Part shown: positions 1 to 11,449 of the stretch, piece by piece
How positions within the stretch are numbered: position 1 is the stretch's first letter
How the letters are laid out: each line of letters begins with the position of its first letter
Assembly (NCBI GenBank): GCA_964057225.1
Contig: OZ059897.1
Span: forward strand, 10,664,001 to 10,728,000
From: Auanema rhodensis
Taxonomy: Eukaryota; Nematoda; Chromadorea; Rhabditida; Rhabditidae
Reading direction: 5' to 3'
Length of the DNA stretch: 64,000 bases
The notes under the pieces: generated by a model
What the model saw: the letters and a program-made list of their open reading frames with translations, nothing else
Databases searched by the model: none
What the model was told of the DNA's origin: nothing
Made by a program: the position numbers and the translations under genes

Positions 1-82
1 TGTTGTCACACAGAAATTGAAGAATCTTAGTTCATTTCAGTAACAATGAACACACTAACTTTGTTAAGTTGTTGTAATATCG

Positions 83-154
83 GCCCAAGTAGTATAGTGG
101 TTAGTACTCCACGTTGTGGCCGTGGCGACACAGGTTCGATTCCTGTCTTGGGCA
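83..154 (+). tRNA. tRNA-His(GTG), consensus copy
   Basis: Decodes CAC/CAU histidine codons. The acceptor GCCCAAG pairs with CTTGGGC. The D arm carries A14 and G18-G19. The anticodon stem CCACG/CGTGG encloses the loop TTGTGGC with anticodon GTG. The T-stem ACAGG/CCTGT encloses TTCGATT, giving a perfect B box GGTTCGATTCC. The discriminator is A, CCA is not encoded, and six Ts follow at once as a Pol III terminator. A G is encoded at position -1, where histidine tRNAs carry their extra G. This copy is the reference for the variants below; position numbers such as G53 follow standard tRNA numbering. Confidence 0.98.
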
Positions 155-414
155 TTTTTTGTTTTGAAATTAAAATGCTATAAAATTATTGCTTGCTTGT
201 CATGTTAGATTTCTTTAATTTGAATACTTATTCAAGTTATAACAATTTTCGATTTAATCACGTTCAATTAACTGTATTGTTTTCAAAAATAAAGACAAAA
301 TTCAATTTCTGTTCATTGAATTAGAATTATCATGTTGTCACACAGAAATTGAAGAATCTTAGTTCATTTCAGTAACAATGAACACACTAACTTTGTTAAG
401 TTGTTGTAATATCG

Positions 415-486
415 GCCCAAGTAATATAGTGGTTAGTACTCCACGTTGTGGCCGTGGCGACACAGATTCGATTCCTGTTTTGGGCA
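415..486 (+). tRNA. tRNA-His(GTG), variant G10A/G53A/C66T
   Basis: G10A breaks the 10-25 pair, G53A breaks the T-stem pair 53-61 and alters the B box, and C66T leaves a G-U wobble with G7. Function is doubtful. Confidence 0.88.
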
Positions 487-746
487 TTTTTTGTTTTGAA
501 ATTTAAATGCTATAAAATTATTGCTTGCTTGTCATGTTAGATTTCTTTAATTTGAATACTTATTCAAGTTATAACAATTTTCGATTTAATCACGTTCAAT
601 CAACTGTATTGTTTTCAAAAATAAAGACAAAATTCAATTTCTGTTCATTGAATTAGAATTTTCATGTTGTCACACAGAAATTGAAGAATCTTAGTTCATT
701 TCAGTAACAATGAACACACTAACTTTGTTAAGTTGTTGTAATATCG

Positions 747-818
747 GCCCAAGTAGTATAGTGGTTAGTACTCCACGTTGTGGCCGTGGCGACACAGGTT
801 CGATTCCTGTCTTGGGCA
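747..818 (+). tRNA. tRNA-His(GTG), consensus copy
   Basis: Consensus body, all stems paired. Confidence 0.97.
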
Positions 819-1078
819 TTTTTTGTTTTGAAATTAAAATGCTATGAAATTATTGCTTGCTTGTCTTGTTAGATTTCTTTAATTTGAATACTTATTCAAG
901 TTATAACAATTTTCGATTTAATCACGTTCAATCAACTGTATTGTTTTCAAAAATAAAGACAAAATTCAATTTCTATTCATTGAATTAGAATTTTCATGTT
1001 GTCACACAGAAATTGAAGAATCTTAGTTCAATTCAGTAACAATAAACACACTAACTTTGTTAAGTTGTTGTAATATCG

Positions 1079-1150
1079 GCCCAAGTAATATAGTGGTTAG
1101 TACTCCACATTGTGGCCGTGGCGACACAGATTCGATTCCTGTTTTGGGCA
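1079..1150 (+). tRNA. tRNA-His(GTG), variant G10A/G31A/G53A/C66T
   Basis: As the copy at 415 plus G31A, which opens the last anticodon-stem pair. Recurs at 7390. Confidence 0.85.
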
Positions 1151-1410
1151 TTTTTTGTTTTGAAATTTAAATGCTATAAAATTATTGCTTGCTTGTCATG
1201 TTAGATTTCTTTAATTTGAATACTTATTCAAGTTATAACAATTTTCGATTTAATCACGTTCAATCAACTGTATTGTTCTCAAAAATAAAGACAAAATTCA
1301 ATTTCTGTTCATTGAATTAGAATTTTCATGTTGTCACACAGAAATTGAAGAATCTTTGTTCAATTCAGTAACAATGAACACACTAACTTTGTTAAGTTGT
1401 TGTAATATCG

Positions 1411-1488
1411 GCCCAAGTAATATAGTGGTTAGTACTCCACGTTGTGGCCGTGGCCGTGGCGACACAGATTCGATTCCTGTCTTGGACA
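1411..1488 (+). pseudogene. tRNA-His pseudogene with 6-nt duplication
   Basis: GGCCGT is duplicated just 3' of the anticodon, so the anticodon arm gains six bases. G10A, G53A and G71A are also present. Probably not a working tRNA. Recurs at 7722. Confidence 0.85.
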
Positions 1489-1748
1489 TTTTTTGTTTTG
1501 AAATTAAAATGCTACAAAATTATTGCTTGCTTGTCATGTTAGATTTCTTTAATTTGAATACTTATTCAAGTTATAACAATTTTTGATTTAATCACGTTCA
1601 ATCAACTGTATTGTTTTCAAAAATATAGACAAAATTCAATTTCTGTTCATTGAATTAGAATTTTCATGTTGTCACACAGAAATTGAAGAATCTTAGTTCA
1701 ATTCAGTAACAATGAACACACTAACTTTGTTAAGTTGTTGTAATATCG

Positions 1749-1820
1749 GCCCAAGTAATATAGTGGTTAGTACTCCACGTTGTGGCCGTGGCGACACAGA
1801 TTCGATTCCTGTTTTGGGCA
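1749..1820 (+). tRNA. tRNA-His(GTG), variant G10A/G53A/C66T
   Basis: Same lesion set as the copy at 415. Confidence 0.88.
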
Positions 1821-2080
1821 TTTTTTGTTTTGAAATTTAAATGCTATAAAATTATTGCTTGCTTGTCATGTTAGATTTCTTTAATTCGAATACTTATTCA
1901 AGTTATAACAATTTTCGATTTAATCACGTTCAATCAACTGTATTGTTTTCAAAAATAAAGACAAAATTCAGTTTCTGTTCATTGAATTAGAATTTTCATG
2001 TTGTCACACAGAAATTGAAGAATCTTAGTTCAATTCAGTAACAATGAACACACTAACTTTGTTAAGTTGTTGTAATATCG

Positions 2081-2152
2081 GCTCAAGTAATATAGTGGTT
2101 AGTACTCCACGTTGTGGCCGTGGCGACACAGGTTCGATTCCTGTCTTGGACA
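2081..2152 (+). tRNA. tRNA-His(GTG), variant C3T/G10A/G71A
   Basis: The B box is intact, but G71A leaves C2 unpaired and C3T makes a wobble with G70. Recurs at 8392. Confidence 0.85.
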
Positions 2153-2412
2153 TTTTTTGTTTTGAAATTAAAATGCTACAAAATTATTGCTTGTTTGTCA
2201 TGTTAGATTTCTTTAATTTGAATACTTATTTAAGTTAGAACAATTTTCGATTTAATCACGTTCAATCAACTGTATTGTTTTCAAAAATAAAGACAAAATT
2301 CAATTTCTGTTCATTGAATTAGAATTTTCATGTTGTCACACAGAAATTGAAGAATCTTAGTTCATTTCAGTAACAATGAACACACTAACTTTGTTAAGTT
2401 GTTGTAATATCG

Positions 2413-2484
2413 GCCCAAGTAGTATAGTGGTCAGTACTTCACGTTGTGGCCGTGGCGACACAGGTTCCATTCCTGTCTTGGGCA
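2413..2484 (+). tRNA. tRNA-His(GTG), variant T20aC/C27T/G57C
   Basis: G57C changes the B box to GGTTCCATTCC. C27T gives a U-G pair at the top of the anticodon stem. Confidence 0.87.
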
Positions 2485-2744
2485 TTTTTTGTTTTGAAAT
2501 TTAAATGCTATGAAATTATTGCTTGCTTGTCATGTTAGATTTGTTTAATTTAAATACTTATTTAAGTTCCAACAATTTTTGATTAAATCACGTTCAATTA
2601 ACTGTATTGTTTTCAAAAATAAAGACAAAATTCAATTTCTGTTCATTGAATTAGAATTTTCATGTTGTCACACAGGAAATGAAGAATCTTAGTTCATTTC
2701 AGTAACAATGAACACAATAACTTTGTTTAGTTGTTGTAATACCG

Positions 2745-2816
2745 GCCCAAGTAGTATAGTGGTTAGTACTCCACGTTGTGGCCGTGGCGACACAGGTTCG
2801 ATTCCTGTCTTGGGCA
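2745..2816 (+). tRNA. tRNA-His(GTG), consensus copy
   Basis: Consensus body. The 5' flank carries a recurrent haplotype with ACCGG before the gene. Confidence 0.97.
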
Positions 2817-3075
2817 TTTTTTGTTTTGAAATTAAAATGCTATAAACATATTGCTTGCTTGTCATGTTAGATTTGTTTAATTCAAATACTTATTTAAGTT
2901 CTAACAATTTTTGATTTAATCACGTTCAATTAACAGTATTGTTTTCAAAAATAAAGACATCTTTCAATTTTTGGTCATTGATTAGAATTTTCATGTTGTC
3001 ACACAGAAATTGAAGAATCTTAGTTCATTTCAGTAACAATGAACACACTAACTTTGTTAAGTTGTTGTAATATCG

Positions 3076-3147
3076 GCCCAAGTAGTATAGTGGTTAGTAC
3101 TCCACGTTGTGGCCGTGGCGACACAGGTTCGATTCCTGTCTTGGGCA
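3076..3147 (+). tRNA. tRNA-His(GTG), consensus copy
   Basis: Consensus body, all stems paired. Confidence 0.97.
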
Positions 3148-3406
3148 TTTTTTGTTTTGAAATTTAAATGCTATAAAATTATTGCTTGCTTGTCATGTTT
3201 GATTTGTTTAATTCAAATACTTATTTAAGTTCTAACAATTTTTGATTTAATCACGTTCAATTAACAGTATTGTTTTCAAAAATGAAGACATCTTTCAATT
3301 TTTGGTCATTGATTAGAATTTTCATGTTGTCACACAGAAATTGAAGAATCTTAGTTCATTTCAGTAACAATGAACACACTAACTTTGTTAAGTTGTTGTA
3401 ATATCG

Positions 3407-3478
3407 GCCCAAGTAGTATAGTGGTTAGTACTCCACGTTGTGGCCGTGGCGACACAGGTTCGATTCCTGTCTTGGGCA
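3407..3478 (+). tRNA. tRNA-His(GTG), consensus copy
   Basis: Consensus body, all stems paired. Confidence 0.97.
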
Positions 3479-3738
3479 TTTTTTGTTTTGAAATTTAAAT
3501 GCTATAAAATTATTGCTTGCTTGTCATGTTAGATTTGTTTAATTCAAATACTTATTTAAGTTCTAACAATTTTTGATTTAATCACGTTCAATTAACTGTA
3601 TTGTTTTCAAAAATAAAGACATCTTTCAATTTCTGGTCATTGAATTAGAATTTTCATGTTGTCACCCAGGAATTGAAGATTCTTAGTTCAATTCAGTAAC
3701 AATGAACACACTAACTTTGTTAAGTTGTTGTGATATCG

Positions 3739-3810
3739 GCCCAAGTAATATAGTGGTTAGTACTCCACGTTGTGGCCGTGGCGACACAGATTCGATTCCT
3801 GTCTTGGGCA
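3739..3810 (+). tRNA. tRNA-His(GTG), variant G10A/G53A
   Basis: Mismatches at 10-25 and 53-61; acceptor fully paired. Recurs at 9718. Confidence 0.88.
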
Positions 3811-4071
3811 TTTTTTGTTTTGAAATTAAAATGCTACAAAATTATTGCTTGCTTGTCATGTTAGATTTGTTTAATTCAAATACTTATTTAAGTTCGAACA
3901 ATTATCGATTTAATCACGTTCAATTAACTGTATTGTTTTCAAAAATAAAGACATCTTTCAATTTCTGGTCATTGAATTAGAATTTTCATGTTGTCACACA
4001 GAAAATGGAAAAATCTTAGTTCAATTCAGTAACAACGAACACACTAACTTTGTTAAGTTGTTGTAATATCG

Positions 4072-4143
4072 GCCCAAGTAATATAGTGGTTAGTACTCCA
4101 CGTTGTGGCCGTGGCGACACAGATTCGATTCCTGTTTTGGGCA
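4072..4143 (+). tRNA. tRNA-His(GTG), variant G10A/G53A/C66T
   Basis: Lesion set of the 415 copy, with an ACAACGAAC 5' flank haplotype. Confidence 0.88.
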
Positions 4144-4403
4144 TTTTTTGTTTTGAAATTTAAATGCTATAAACATATTGCTTGCTTGTCATGTTAGATT
4201 TGTTTAATTCAAATACTTATTTAAGTTCTATCAATTTTCGATTTAATCACGTTCAATCAACTGTATTGTTTTCAAAAATAAAGACATCTTTCAATTTCTG
4301 GTCATTGAATTAGAATTTTCATGTTGTCACACAGAAATTGAAGAATCTTAGTTCATTTCAGTAACAATGAACACACTAACTTTGTTAAGTTGTTGTAATA
4401 TCG

Positions 4404-4475
4404 GCCCAAGTAGTATAGTGGTTAGTACTCCACGTTGTGGCCGTGGCGACACAGGTTCGATTCCTGTCTTGGGCA
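4404..4475 (+). tRNA. tRNA-His(GTG), consensus copy
   Basis: Consensus body, all stems paired. Confidence 0.97.
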
Positions 4476-4735
4476 TTTTTTGTTTTGAAATTAAAATGCT
4501 ATAAAATTATTGCTTGCTTGTCTTGTTAGATTTGTTTAATTCAAATACTTATTTAAGTTCTAACAATTTTCGATTTAATCACGTTCAATCAACTGTATTG
4601 TTTTCAAAAATAAAGACATCTTTCAATTTCTGGTCATTGAATTAGAATTTTCATGTTGTCACACAGAAATTGAAGAATCTTAGTTCATTTCAGTAACAAT
4701 GAACACACTAACTTTGTTAAGTTGTTGTAATATCG

Positions 4736-4807
4736 GCCCAAGTAGTATAGTGGTTAGTACTCTACGTTGTGGCCGTGGCGACACAGGTTCGATTCCTGTC
4801 TTGGGCA
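4736..4807 (+). tRNA. tRNA-His(GTG), variant C28T
   Basis: C28T makes a tolerated U-G pair in the anticodon stem; otherwise consensus, probably functional. Confidence 0.94.
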
Positions 4808-5067
4808 TTTTTTGTTTTGAAATTTAAATGCTATAAACATATTGCTTGCTTGTCATGTTAGATTTCTTCAATTTGAATACTTATTCAAGTTATAACAATT
4901 TTTGATTTAATCACGTTCAATTAACTGTATTGTTTTCAAAAATAAAGACATCTTTCAATTTCTGGTCATTGAATTAGAATTTTCATGTTGTCACACAGAA
5001 ATTGAAGAATCTTAGTTCATTTCAGTAACAATGAACACACTAACTTTGTTAAGTTGTTGTAATATCG

Positions 5068-5139
5068 GCCCAAGTAGTATAGTGGTTAGTACTCCACGTT
5101 GTGGCCGTGGCGACACAGATTCGATTCCTGTCTTGGGCA
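5068..5139 (+). tRNA. tRNA-His(GTG), variant G53A
   Basis: Only G53A departs from consensus. Confidence 0.9.
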
Positions 5140-5398
5140 TTTTTTGTTTTGAAATTAAAGTGCTATAAACATATTGCTTGCTTGTCATTTTAGATTTGTT
5201 TAATTCAAATACTTATTTAAGTTCTATCAATTTTCGATTTAATCACGTTCAATCAACTGTATTGTTTTCAAAAATAAAGACATCTTTCAATTTTTGGTCA
5301 TTGATTAGAATTTTCATGTTGTCACACAGAAATTGAAGAATCTTAGTTCATTTCAGTAACAATGAACACACTAACTTTGTTAAGTTGTTGTAATATCG

Positions 5399-5470
5399 GC
5401 CCAAGTAGTATAGTGGTTAGTACTCCACGTTGTGGCCGTGGCGACACAGGTTCCATTCCTGTCTTGGGCA
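5399..5470 (+). tRNA. tRNA-His(GTG), variant G57C
   Basis: Shares the B-box change of the 2413 copy but has a consensus D arm and anticodon stem. Confidence 0.88.
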
Positions 5471-5730
5471 TTTTTTGTTTTGAAATTTAAATGCTATGAA
5501 ATTATTGCTTGCTTGTCATGTTAGATTTGTTTAATTTAAATACTTATTTAAGTTCCAACAATTTTTGATTAAATCACGTTCAATTAACTGTATTGTTTTC
5601 AAAAATAAAGACAAAATTCAATTTCTGTTCATTGAATTAGAATTTTCATGTTGTCACACAGGAAATGAAGAATCTTAGTTCATTTCAGTAACAATGAACA
5701 CAATAACTTTGTTTAGTTGTTGTAATACCG

Positions 5731-5802
5731 GCCCAAGTAGTATAGTGGTTAGTACTCCACGTTGTGGCCGTGGCGACACAGGTTCGATTCCTGTCTTGGG
5801 CA
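5731..5802 (+). tRNA. tRNA-His(GTG), consensus copy
   Basis: Consensus body with the ACCGG flank haplotype. Confidence 0.97.
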
Positions 5803-6061
5803 TTTTTTGTTTTGAAATTAAAATGCTATAAACATATTGCTTGCTTGTCATGTTAGATTTGTTTAATTCAAATACTTATTTAAGTTCTAACAATTTTTGA
5901 TTTAATCACGTTCAATTAACAGTATTGTTTTCAAAAATAAAGACATCTTTCAATTTTTGGTCATTGATTAGAATTTTCATGTTGTCACACAGAAATTGAA
6001 GAATCTTAGTTCATTTCAGTAACAATGAACACACTAACTTTGTTAAGTTGTTGTAATATCG

Positions 6062-6133
6062 GCCCAAGTAGTATAGTGGTTAGTACTCTACGTTGTGGCC
6101 GTGGCGACACAGGTTCGATTCCTGTCTTGGGCA
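6062..6133 (+). tRNA. tRNA-His(GTG), variant C28T
   Basis: U-G pair at 28-42 only. Confidence 0.94.
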
Positions 6134-6393
6134 TTTTTTGTTTTGAAATTTAAATGCTATAAACATATTGCTTGCTTGTCATGTTAGATTTCTTCAATTT
6201 GAATACTTATTCAAGTTATAACAATTTTTGATTTAATCACGTTCAATTAACTGTATTGTTTTCAAAAATAAAGACATCTTTCAATTTCTGGTCATTGAAT
6301 TAGAATTTTCATGTTGTCACACAGAAATTGAAGAATCTTAGTTCATTTCAGTAACAATGAACACACTAACTTTGTTAAGTTGTTGTAATATCG

Positions 6394-6465
6394 GCCCAAG
6401 TAGTATAGTGGTTAGTACTCCACGTTGTGGCCGTGGCGACACAGGTTCGATTCCTGTCTTGGGCA
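6394..6465 (+). tRNA. tRNA-His(GTG), consensus copy
   Basis: Counterpart of the copy at 83 in the higher-order duplication. Confidence 0.97.
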
Positions 6466-6725
6466 TTTTTTGTTTTGAAATTAAAATGCTATAAAATTAT
6501 TGCTTGCTTGTCATGTTAGATTTCTTTAATTTGAATACTTATTCAAGTTATAACAATTTTCGATTTAATCACGTTCAATTAACTGTATTGTTTTCAAAAA
6601 TAAAGACAAAATTCAATTTCTGTTCATTGAATTAGAATTATCATGTTGTCACACAGAAATTGAAGAATCTTAGTTCATTTCAGTAACAATGAACACACTA
6701 ACTTTGTTAAGTTGTTGTAATATCG

Positions 6726-6797
6726 GCCCAAGTAATATAGTGGTTAGTACTCCACGTTGTGGCCGTGGCGACACAGATTCGATTCCTGTTTTGGGCA
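6726..6797 (+). tRNA. tRNA-His(GTG), variant G10A/G53A/C66T
   Basis: Counterpart of 415. Confidence 0.88.
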
Positions 6798-7057
6798 TTT
6801 TTTGTTTTGAAATTTAAATGCTATAAAATTATTGCTTGCTTGTCATGTTAGATTTCTTTAATTTGAATACTTATTCAAGTTATAACAATTTTCGATTTAA
6901 TCACGTTCAATCAACTGTATTGTTTTCAAAAATAAAGACAAAATTCAATTTCTGTTCATTGAATTAGAATTTTCATGTTGTCACACAGAAATTGAAGAAT
7001 CTTAGTTCATTTCAGTAACAATGAACACACTAACTTTGTTAAGTTGTTGTAATATCG

Positions 7058-7129
7058 GCCCAAGTAGTATAGTGGTTAGTACTCCACGTTGTGGCCGTGG
7101 CGACACAGGTTCGATTCCTGTCTTGGGCA
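7058..7129 (+). tRNA. tRNA-His(GTG), consensus copy
   Basis: Counterpart of 747. Confidence 0.97.
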
Positions 7130-7389
7130 TTTTTTGTTTTGAAATTAAAATGCTATTAAATTATTGCTTGCTTGTCTTGTTAGATTTCTTTAATTTGAAT
7201 ACTTATTCAAGTTATAACAATTTTCGATTTAATCACGTTCAATCAACTGTATTGTTTTCAAAAATAAAGACAAAATTCAATTTCTGTTCATTGAATTAGA
7301 ATTTTCATGTTGTCACACAGAAATTGAAGAATCTTAGTTCAATTCAGTAACAATAAACACACTAACTTTGTTAAGTTGTTGTAATATCG

Positions 7390-7461
7390 GCCCAAGTAAT
7401 ATAGTGGTTAGTACTCCACATTGTGGCCGTGGCGACACAGATTCGATTCCTGTTTTGGGCA
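7390..7461 (+). tRNA. tRNA-His(GTG), variant G10A/G31A/G53A/C66T
   Basis: Counterpart of 1079. Confidence 0.85.
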
Positions 7462-7721
7462 TTTTTTGTTTTGAAATTTAAATGCTATAAAATTATTGCT
7501 TGCTTGTCATGTTAGATTTCTTTAATTTGAATACTTATTCAAGTTATAACAATTTTCGATTTAATCACGTTCAATCAACTGTATTGTTCTCAAAAATAAA
7601 GACAAAATTCAATTTCTGTTCATTGAATTAGAATTTTCATGTTGTCACACAGAAATTGAAGAATCTTTGTTCAATTCAGTAACAATGAACACACTAACTT
7701 TGTTAAGTTGTTGTAATATCG

Positions 7722-7799
7722 GCCCAAGTAATATAGTGGTTAGTACTCCACGTTGTGGCCGTGGCCGTGGCGACACAGATTCGATTCCTGTCTTGGACA
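7722..7799 (+). pseudogene. tRNA-His pseudogene with 6-nt duplication
   Basis: Counterpart of 1411, with the same GGCCGT duplication and G71A. Confidence 0.85.
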
Positions 7800-8059
7800 T
7801 TTTTTGTTTTGAAATTAAAATGCTACAAAATTATTGCTTGCTTGTCATGTTAGATTTCTTTAATTTGAATACTTATTCAAGTTATAACAATTTTTGATTT
7901 AATCACGTTCAATCAACTGTATTGTTTTCAAAAATATAGACAAAATTCAATTTCTGTTCATTGAATTAGAATTTTCATGTTGTCACACAGAAATTGAAGA
8001 ATCTTAGTTCAATTCAGTAACAATGAACACACTAACTTTGTTAAGTTGTTGTAATATCG

Positions 8060-8131
8060 GCCCAAGTAATATAGTGGTTAGTACTCCACGTTGTGGCCGT
8101 GGCGACACAGATTCGATTCCTGTTTTGGGCA
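8060..8131 (+). tRNA. tRNA-His(GTG), variant G10A/G53A/C66T
   Basis: Counterpart of 1749. Confidence 0.88.
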
Positions 8132-8391
8132 TTTTTTGTTTTGAAATTTAAATGCTATAAAATTATTGCTTGCTTGTCATGTTAGATTTCTTTAATTCGA
8201 ATACTTATTCAAGTTATAACAATTTTCGATTTAATCACGTTCAATCAACTGTATTGTTTTCAAAAATAAAGACAAAATTCAGTTTCTGTTCATTGAATTA
8301 GAATTTTCATGTTGTCACACAGAAATTGAAGAATCTTAGTTCAATTCAGTAACAATGAACACACTAACTTTGTTAAGTTGTTGTAATATCG

Positions 8392-8463
8392 GCTCAAGTA
8401 ATATAGTGGTTAGTACTCCACGTTGTGGCCGTGGCGACACAGGTTCGATTCCTGTCTTGGACA
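8392..8463 (+). tRNA. tRNA-His(GTG), variant C3T/G10A/G71A
   Basis: Counterpart of 2081. Confidence 0.85.
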
Positions 8464-8723
8464 TTTTTTGTTTTGAAATTAAAATGCTACAAAATTATTG
8501 CTTGTTTGTCATGTTAGATTTCTTTAATTTGAATACTTATTTAAGTTAGAACAATTTTCGATTTAATCACGTTCAATCAACTGTATTGTTTTCAAAAATA
8601 AAGACAAAATTCAATTTCTGTTCATTGAATTAGAATTTTCATGTTGTCACACAGGAAATGAAGAATCTTAGTTCATTTCAGTAACAATGAACACAATAAC
8701 TTTGTTTAGTTGTTGTAATACCG

Positions 8724-8795
8724 GCCCAAGTAGTATAGTGGTTAGTACTCCACGTTGTGGCCGTGGCGACACAGGTTCGATTCCTGTCTTGGGCA
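8724..8795 (+). tRNA. tRNA-His(GTG), consensus copy
   Basis: Counterpart of 2745; the unit at 2413 has no counterpart before it. Confidence 0.97.
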
Positions 8796-9054
8796 TTTTT
8801 TGTTTTGAAATTAAAATGCTATAAACATATTGCTTGCTTGTCATGTTAGATTTGTTTAATTCAAATACTTATTTAAGTTCTAACAATTTTTGATTTAATC
8901 ACGTTCAATTAACAGTATTGTTTTCAAAAATAAAGACATCTTTCAATTTTTGGTCATTGATTAGAATTTTCATGTTGTCACACAGAAATTGAAGAATCTT
9001 AGTTCATTTCAGTAACAATGAACACACTAACTTTGTTAAGTTGTTGTAATATCG

Positions 9055-9126
9055 GCCCAAGTAGTATAGTGGTTAGTACTCCACGTTGTGGCCGTGGCGA
9101 CACAGGTTCGATTCCTGTCTTGGGCA
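9055..9126 (+). tRNA. tRNA-His(GTG), consensus copy
   Basis: Counterpart of 3076. Confidence 0.97.
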
Positions 9127-9385
9127 TTTTTTGTTTTGAAATTTAAATGCTATAAAATTATTGCTTGCTTGTCATGTTAGATTTGTTTAATTCAAATACT
9201 TATTTAAGTTCTAACAATTTTTGATTTAATCACGTTCAATTAACAGTATTGTTTTCAAAAATGAAGACATCTTTCAATTTTTGGTCATTGATTAGAATTT
9301 TCATGTTGTCACACAGAAATTGAAGAATCTTAGTTCATTTCAGTAACAATGAACACACTAACTTTGTTAAGTTGTTGTAATATCG

Positions 9386-9457
9386 GCCCAAGTAGTATAG
9401 TGGTTAGTACTCCACGTTGTGGCCGTGGCGACACAGGTTCGATTCCTGTCTTGGGCA
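9386..9457 (+). tRNA. tRNA-His(GTG), consensus copy
   Basis: Counterpart of 3407. Confidence 0.97.
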
Positions 9458-9717
9458 TTTTTTGTTTTGAAATTTAAATGCTATAAAATTATTGCTTGCT
9501 TGTCATGTTAGATTTGTTTAATTCAAATACTTATTTAAGTTCTAACAATTTTTGATTTAATCACGTTCAATTAACTGTATTGTTTTCAAAAATAAAGACA
9601 TCTTTCAATTTCTGGTCATTGAATTAGAATTTTCATGTTGTCACCCAGGAATTGAAGATTCTTAGTTCAATTCAGTAACAATGAACACACTAACTTTGTT
9701 AAGTTGTTGTGATATCG

Positions 9718-9789
9718 GCCCAAGTAATATAGTGGTTAGTACTCCACGTTGTGGCCGTGGCGACACAGATTCGATTCCTGTCTTGGGCA
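9718..9789 (+). tRNA. tRNA-His(GTG), variant G10A/G53A
   Basis: Counterpart of 3739. Confidence 0.88.
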
Positions 9790-10050
9790 TTTTTTGTTTT
9801 GAAATTAAAATGCTACAAAATTATTGCTTGCTTGTCATGTTAGATTTGTTTAATTCAAATACTTATTTAAGTTCGAACAATTATCGATTTAATCACGTTC
9901 AATTAACTGTATTGTTTTCAAAAATGAAGACATCTTTCAATTTCTGGTCATTGAATTAGAATTTTCATGTTGTCACACAGAAAATGGAAAAATCTTAGTT
10001 CAATTCAGTAACAACGAACACACTAACTTTGTTAAGTTGTTGTAATATCG

Positions 10051-10122
10051 GCCCAAGTAATATAGTGGTTAGTACTCCACGTTGTGGCCGTGGCGACACA
10101 GATTCGATTCCTGTTTTGGGCA
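10051..10122 (+). tRNA. tRNA-His(GTG), variant G10A/G53A/C66T
   Basis: Counterpart of 4072. Confidence 0.88.
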
Positions 10123-10382
10123 TTTTTTGTTTTGAAATTTAAATGCTATAAACATATTGCTTGCTTGTCATGTTAGATTTGTTTAATTCAAATACTTATT
10201 TAAGTTCTATCAATTTTCGATTTAATCACGTTCAATCAACTGTATTGTTTTCAAAAATAAAGACATCTTTCAATTTCTGGTCATTGAATTAGAATTTTCA
10301 TGTTGTCACACAGAAATTGAAGAATCTTAGTTCATTTCAGTAACAATGAACACACTAACTTTGTTAAGTTGTTGTAATATCG

Positions 10383-10454
10383 GCCCAAGTAGTATAGTGG
10401 TTAGTACTCCACGTTGTGGCCGTGGCGACACAGGTTCGATTCCTGTCTTGGGCA
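10383..10454 (+). tRNA. tRNA-His(GTG), consensus copy
   Basis: Counterpart of 4404. Confidence 0.97.
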
Positions 10455-10714
10455 TTTTTTGTTTTGAAATTAAAATGCTATAAAATTATTGCTTGCTTGT
10501 CTTGTTAGATTTGTTTAATTCAAATACTTATTTAAGTTCTAACAATTTTCGATTTAATCACGTTCAATCAACTGTATTGTTTTCAAAAATAAAGACATCT
10601 TTCAATTTCTGGTCATTGAATTAGAATTTTCATGTTGTCACACAGAAATTGAAGAATCTTAGTTCATTTCAGTAACAATGAACACACTAACTTTGTTAAG
10701 TTGTTGTAATATCG

Positions 10715-10786
10715 GCCCAAGTAGTATAGTGGTTAGTACTCTACGTTGTGGCCGTGGCGACACAGGTTCGATTCCTGTCTTGGGCA
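10715..10786 (+). tRNA. tRNA-His(GTG), variant C28T
   Basis: Counterpart of 4736. Confidence 0.94.
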
Positions 10787-11046
10787 TTTTTTGTTTTGAA
10801 ATTTAAATGCTATAAACATATTGCTTGCTTGTCATGTTAGATTTCTTCAATTTGAATACTTATTCAAGTTATAACAATTTTTGATTTAATCACGTTCAAT
10901 TAACTGTATTGTTTTCAAAAATAAAGACATCTTTCAATTTCTGGTCATTGAATTAGAATTTTCATGTTGTCACACAGAAATTGAAGAATCTTAGTTCATT
11001 TCAGTAACAATGAACACACTAACTTTGTTAAGTTGTTGTAATATCC

Positions 11047-11118
11047 GCCCAAGTAGTATAGTGGTTAGTACTCCACGTTGTGGCCGTGGCGACACAGATT
11101 CGATTCCTGTCTTGGGCA
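11047..11118 (+). tRNA. tRNA-His(GTG), variant G53A
   Basis: Counterpart of 5068, but the base at -1 is C, the only copy seen without an encoded G there. Confidence 0.9.
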
Positions 11119-11377
11119 TTTTTTGTTTTGAAATTAAAGTGCTATAAACATATTGCTTGCTTGTCATTTTAGATTTGTTTAATTCAAATACTTATTTAAG
11201 TTCTATCAATTTTCGATTTAATCACGTTCAATCAACTGTATTGTTTTCAAAAATAAAGACATCTTTCAATTTTTGGTCATTGATTAGAATTTTCATGTTG
11301 TCACACAGAAATTGAAGAATCTTAGTTCATTTCAGTAACAATGAACACACTAACTTTGTTAAGTTGTTGTAATATCG

Positions 11378-11449
11378 GCCCAAGTAGTATAGTGGTTAGT
11401 ACTCCACGTTGTGGCCGTGGCGACACAGGTTCGATTCCTGTCTTGGGCA
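11378..11449 (+). tRNA. tRNA-His(GTG), consensus copy
   Basis: Consensus body; first unit of the 996-bp repeat. Confidence 0.97.

Larger units (their letters stand above)
1..5300 (+). repeat. Higher-order duplication, copy 1
   Basis: The sequence of variant units matches 6312-11280. Offset is 6311 bp for units up to about 2330 and 5979 bp after that, because the second copy lacks the unit whose tRNA is at 2413. Private markers recur at the same offset: the 6-nt tRNA insertion at 1411/7722, the C3T+G71A copy at 2081/8392 and the G31A copy at 1079/7390. Confidence 0.9.
6312..11280 (+). repeat. Higher-order duplication, copy 2
   Basis: Second copy of the block at 1-5300, one unit shorter. Few private changes separate the copies, such as the C before the tRNA at 11047 and a single base in the spacer near 9925, so the duplication looks recent. 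Confidence 0.9.

Noticed and set aside
1356..1586. Small frames starting MNTLTLLSCC (64-92 codons), repeated at 2044, 3702, 7021, 7667, 8355, 9681, 44219, 45545, 53842, 55834, 58159 and 61813
   Set aside because: They start in the tRNA 5' flank and read straight through the tRNA gene and spacer. They are open only in units where chance substitutions remove stops. Not protein genes.
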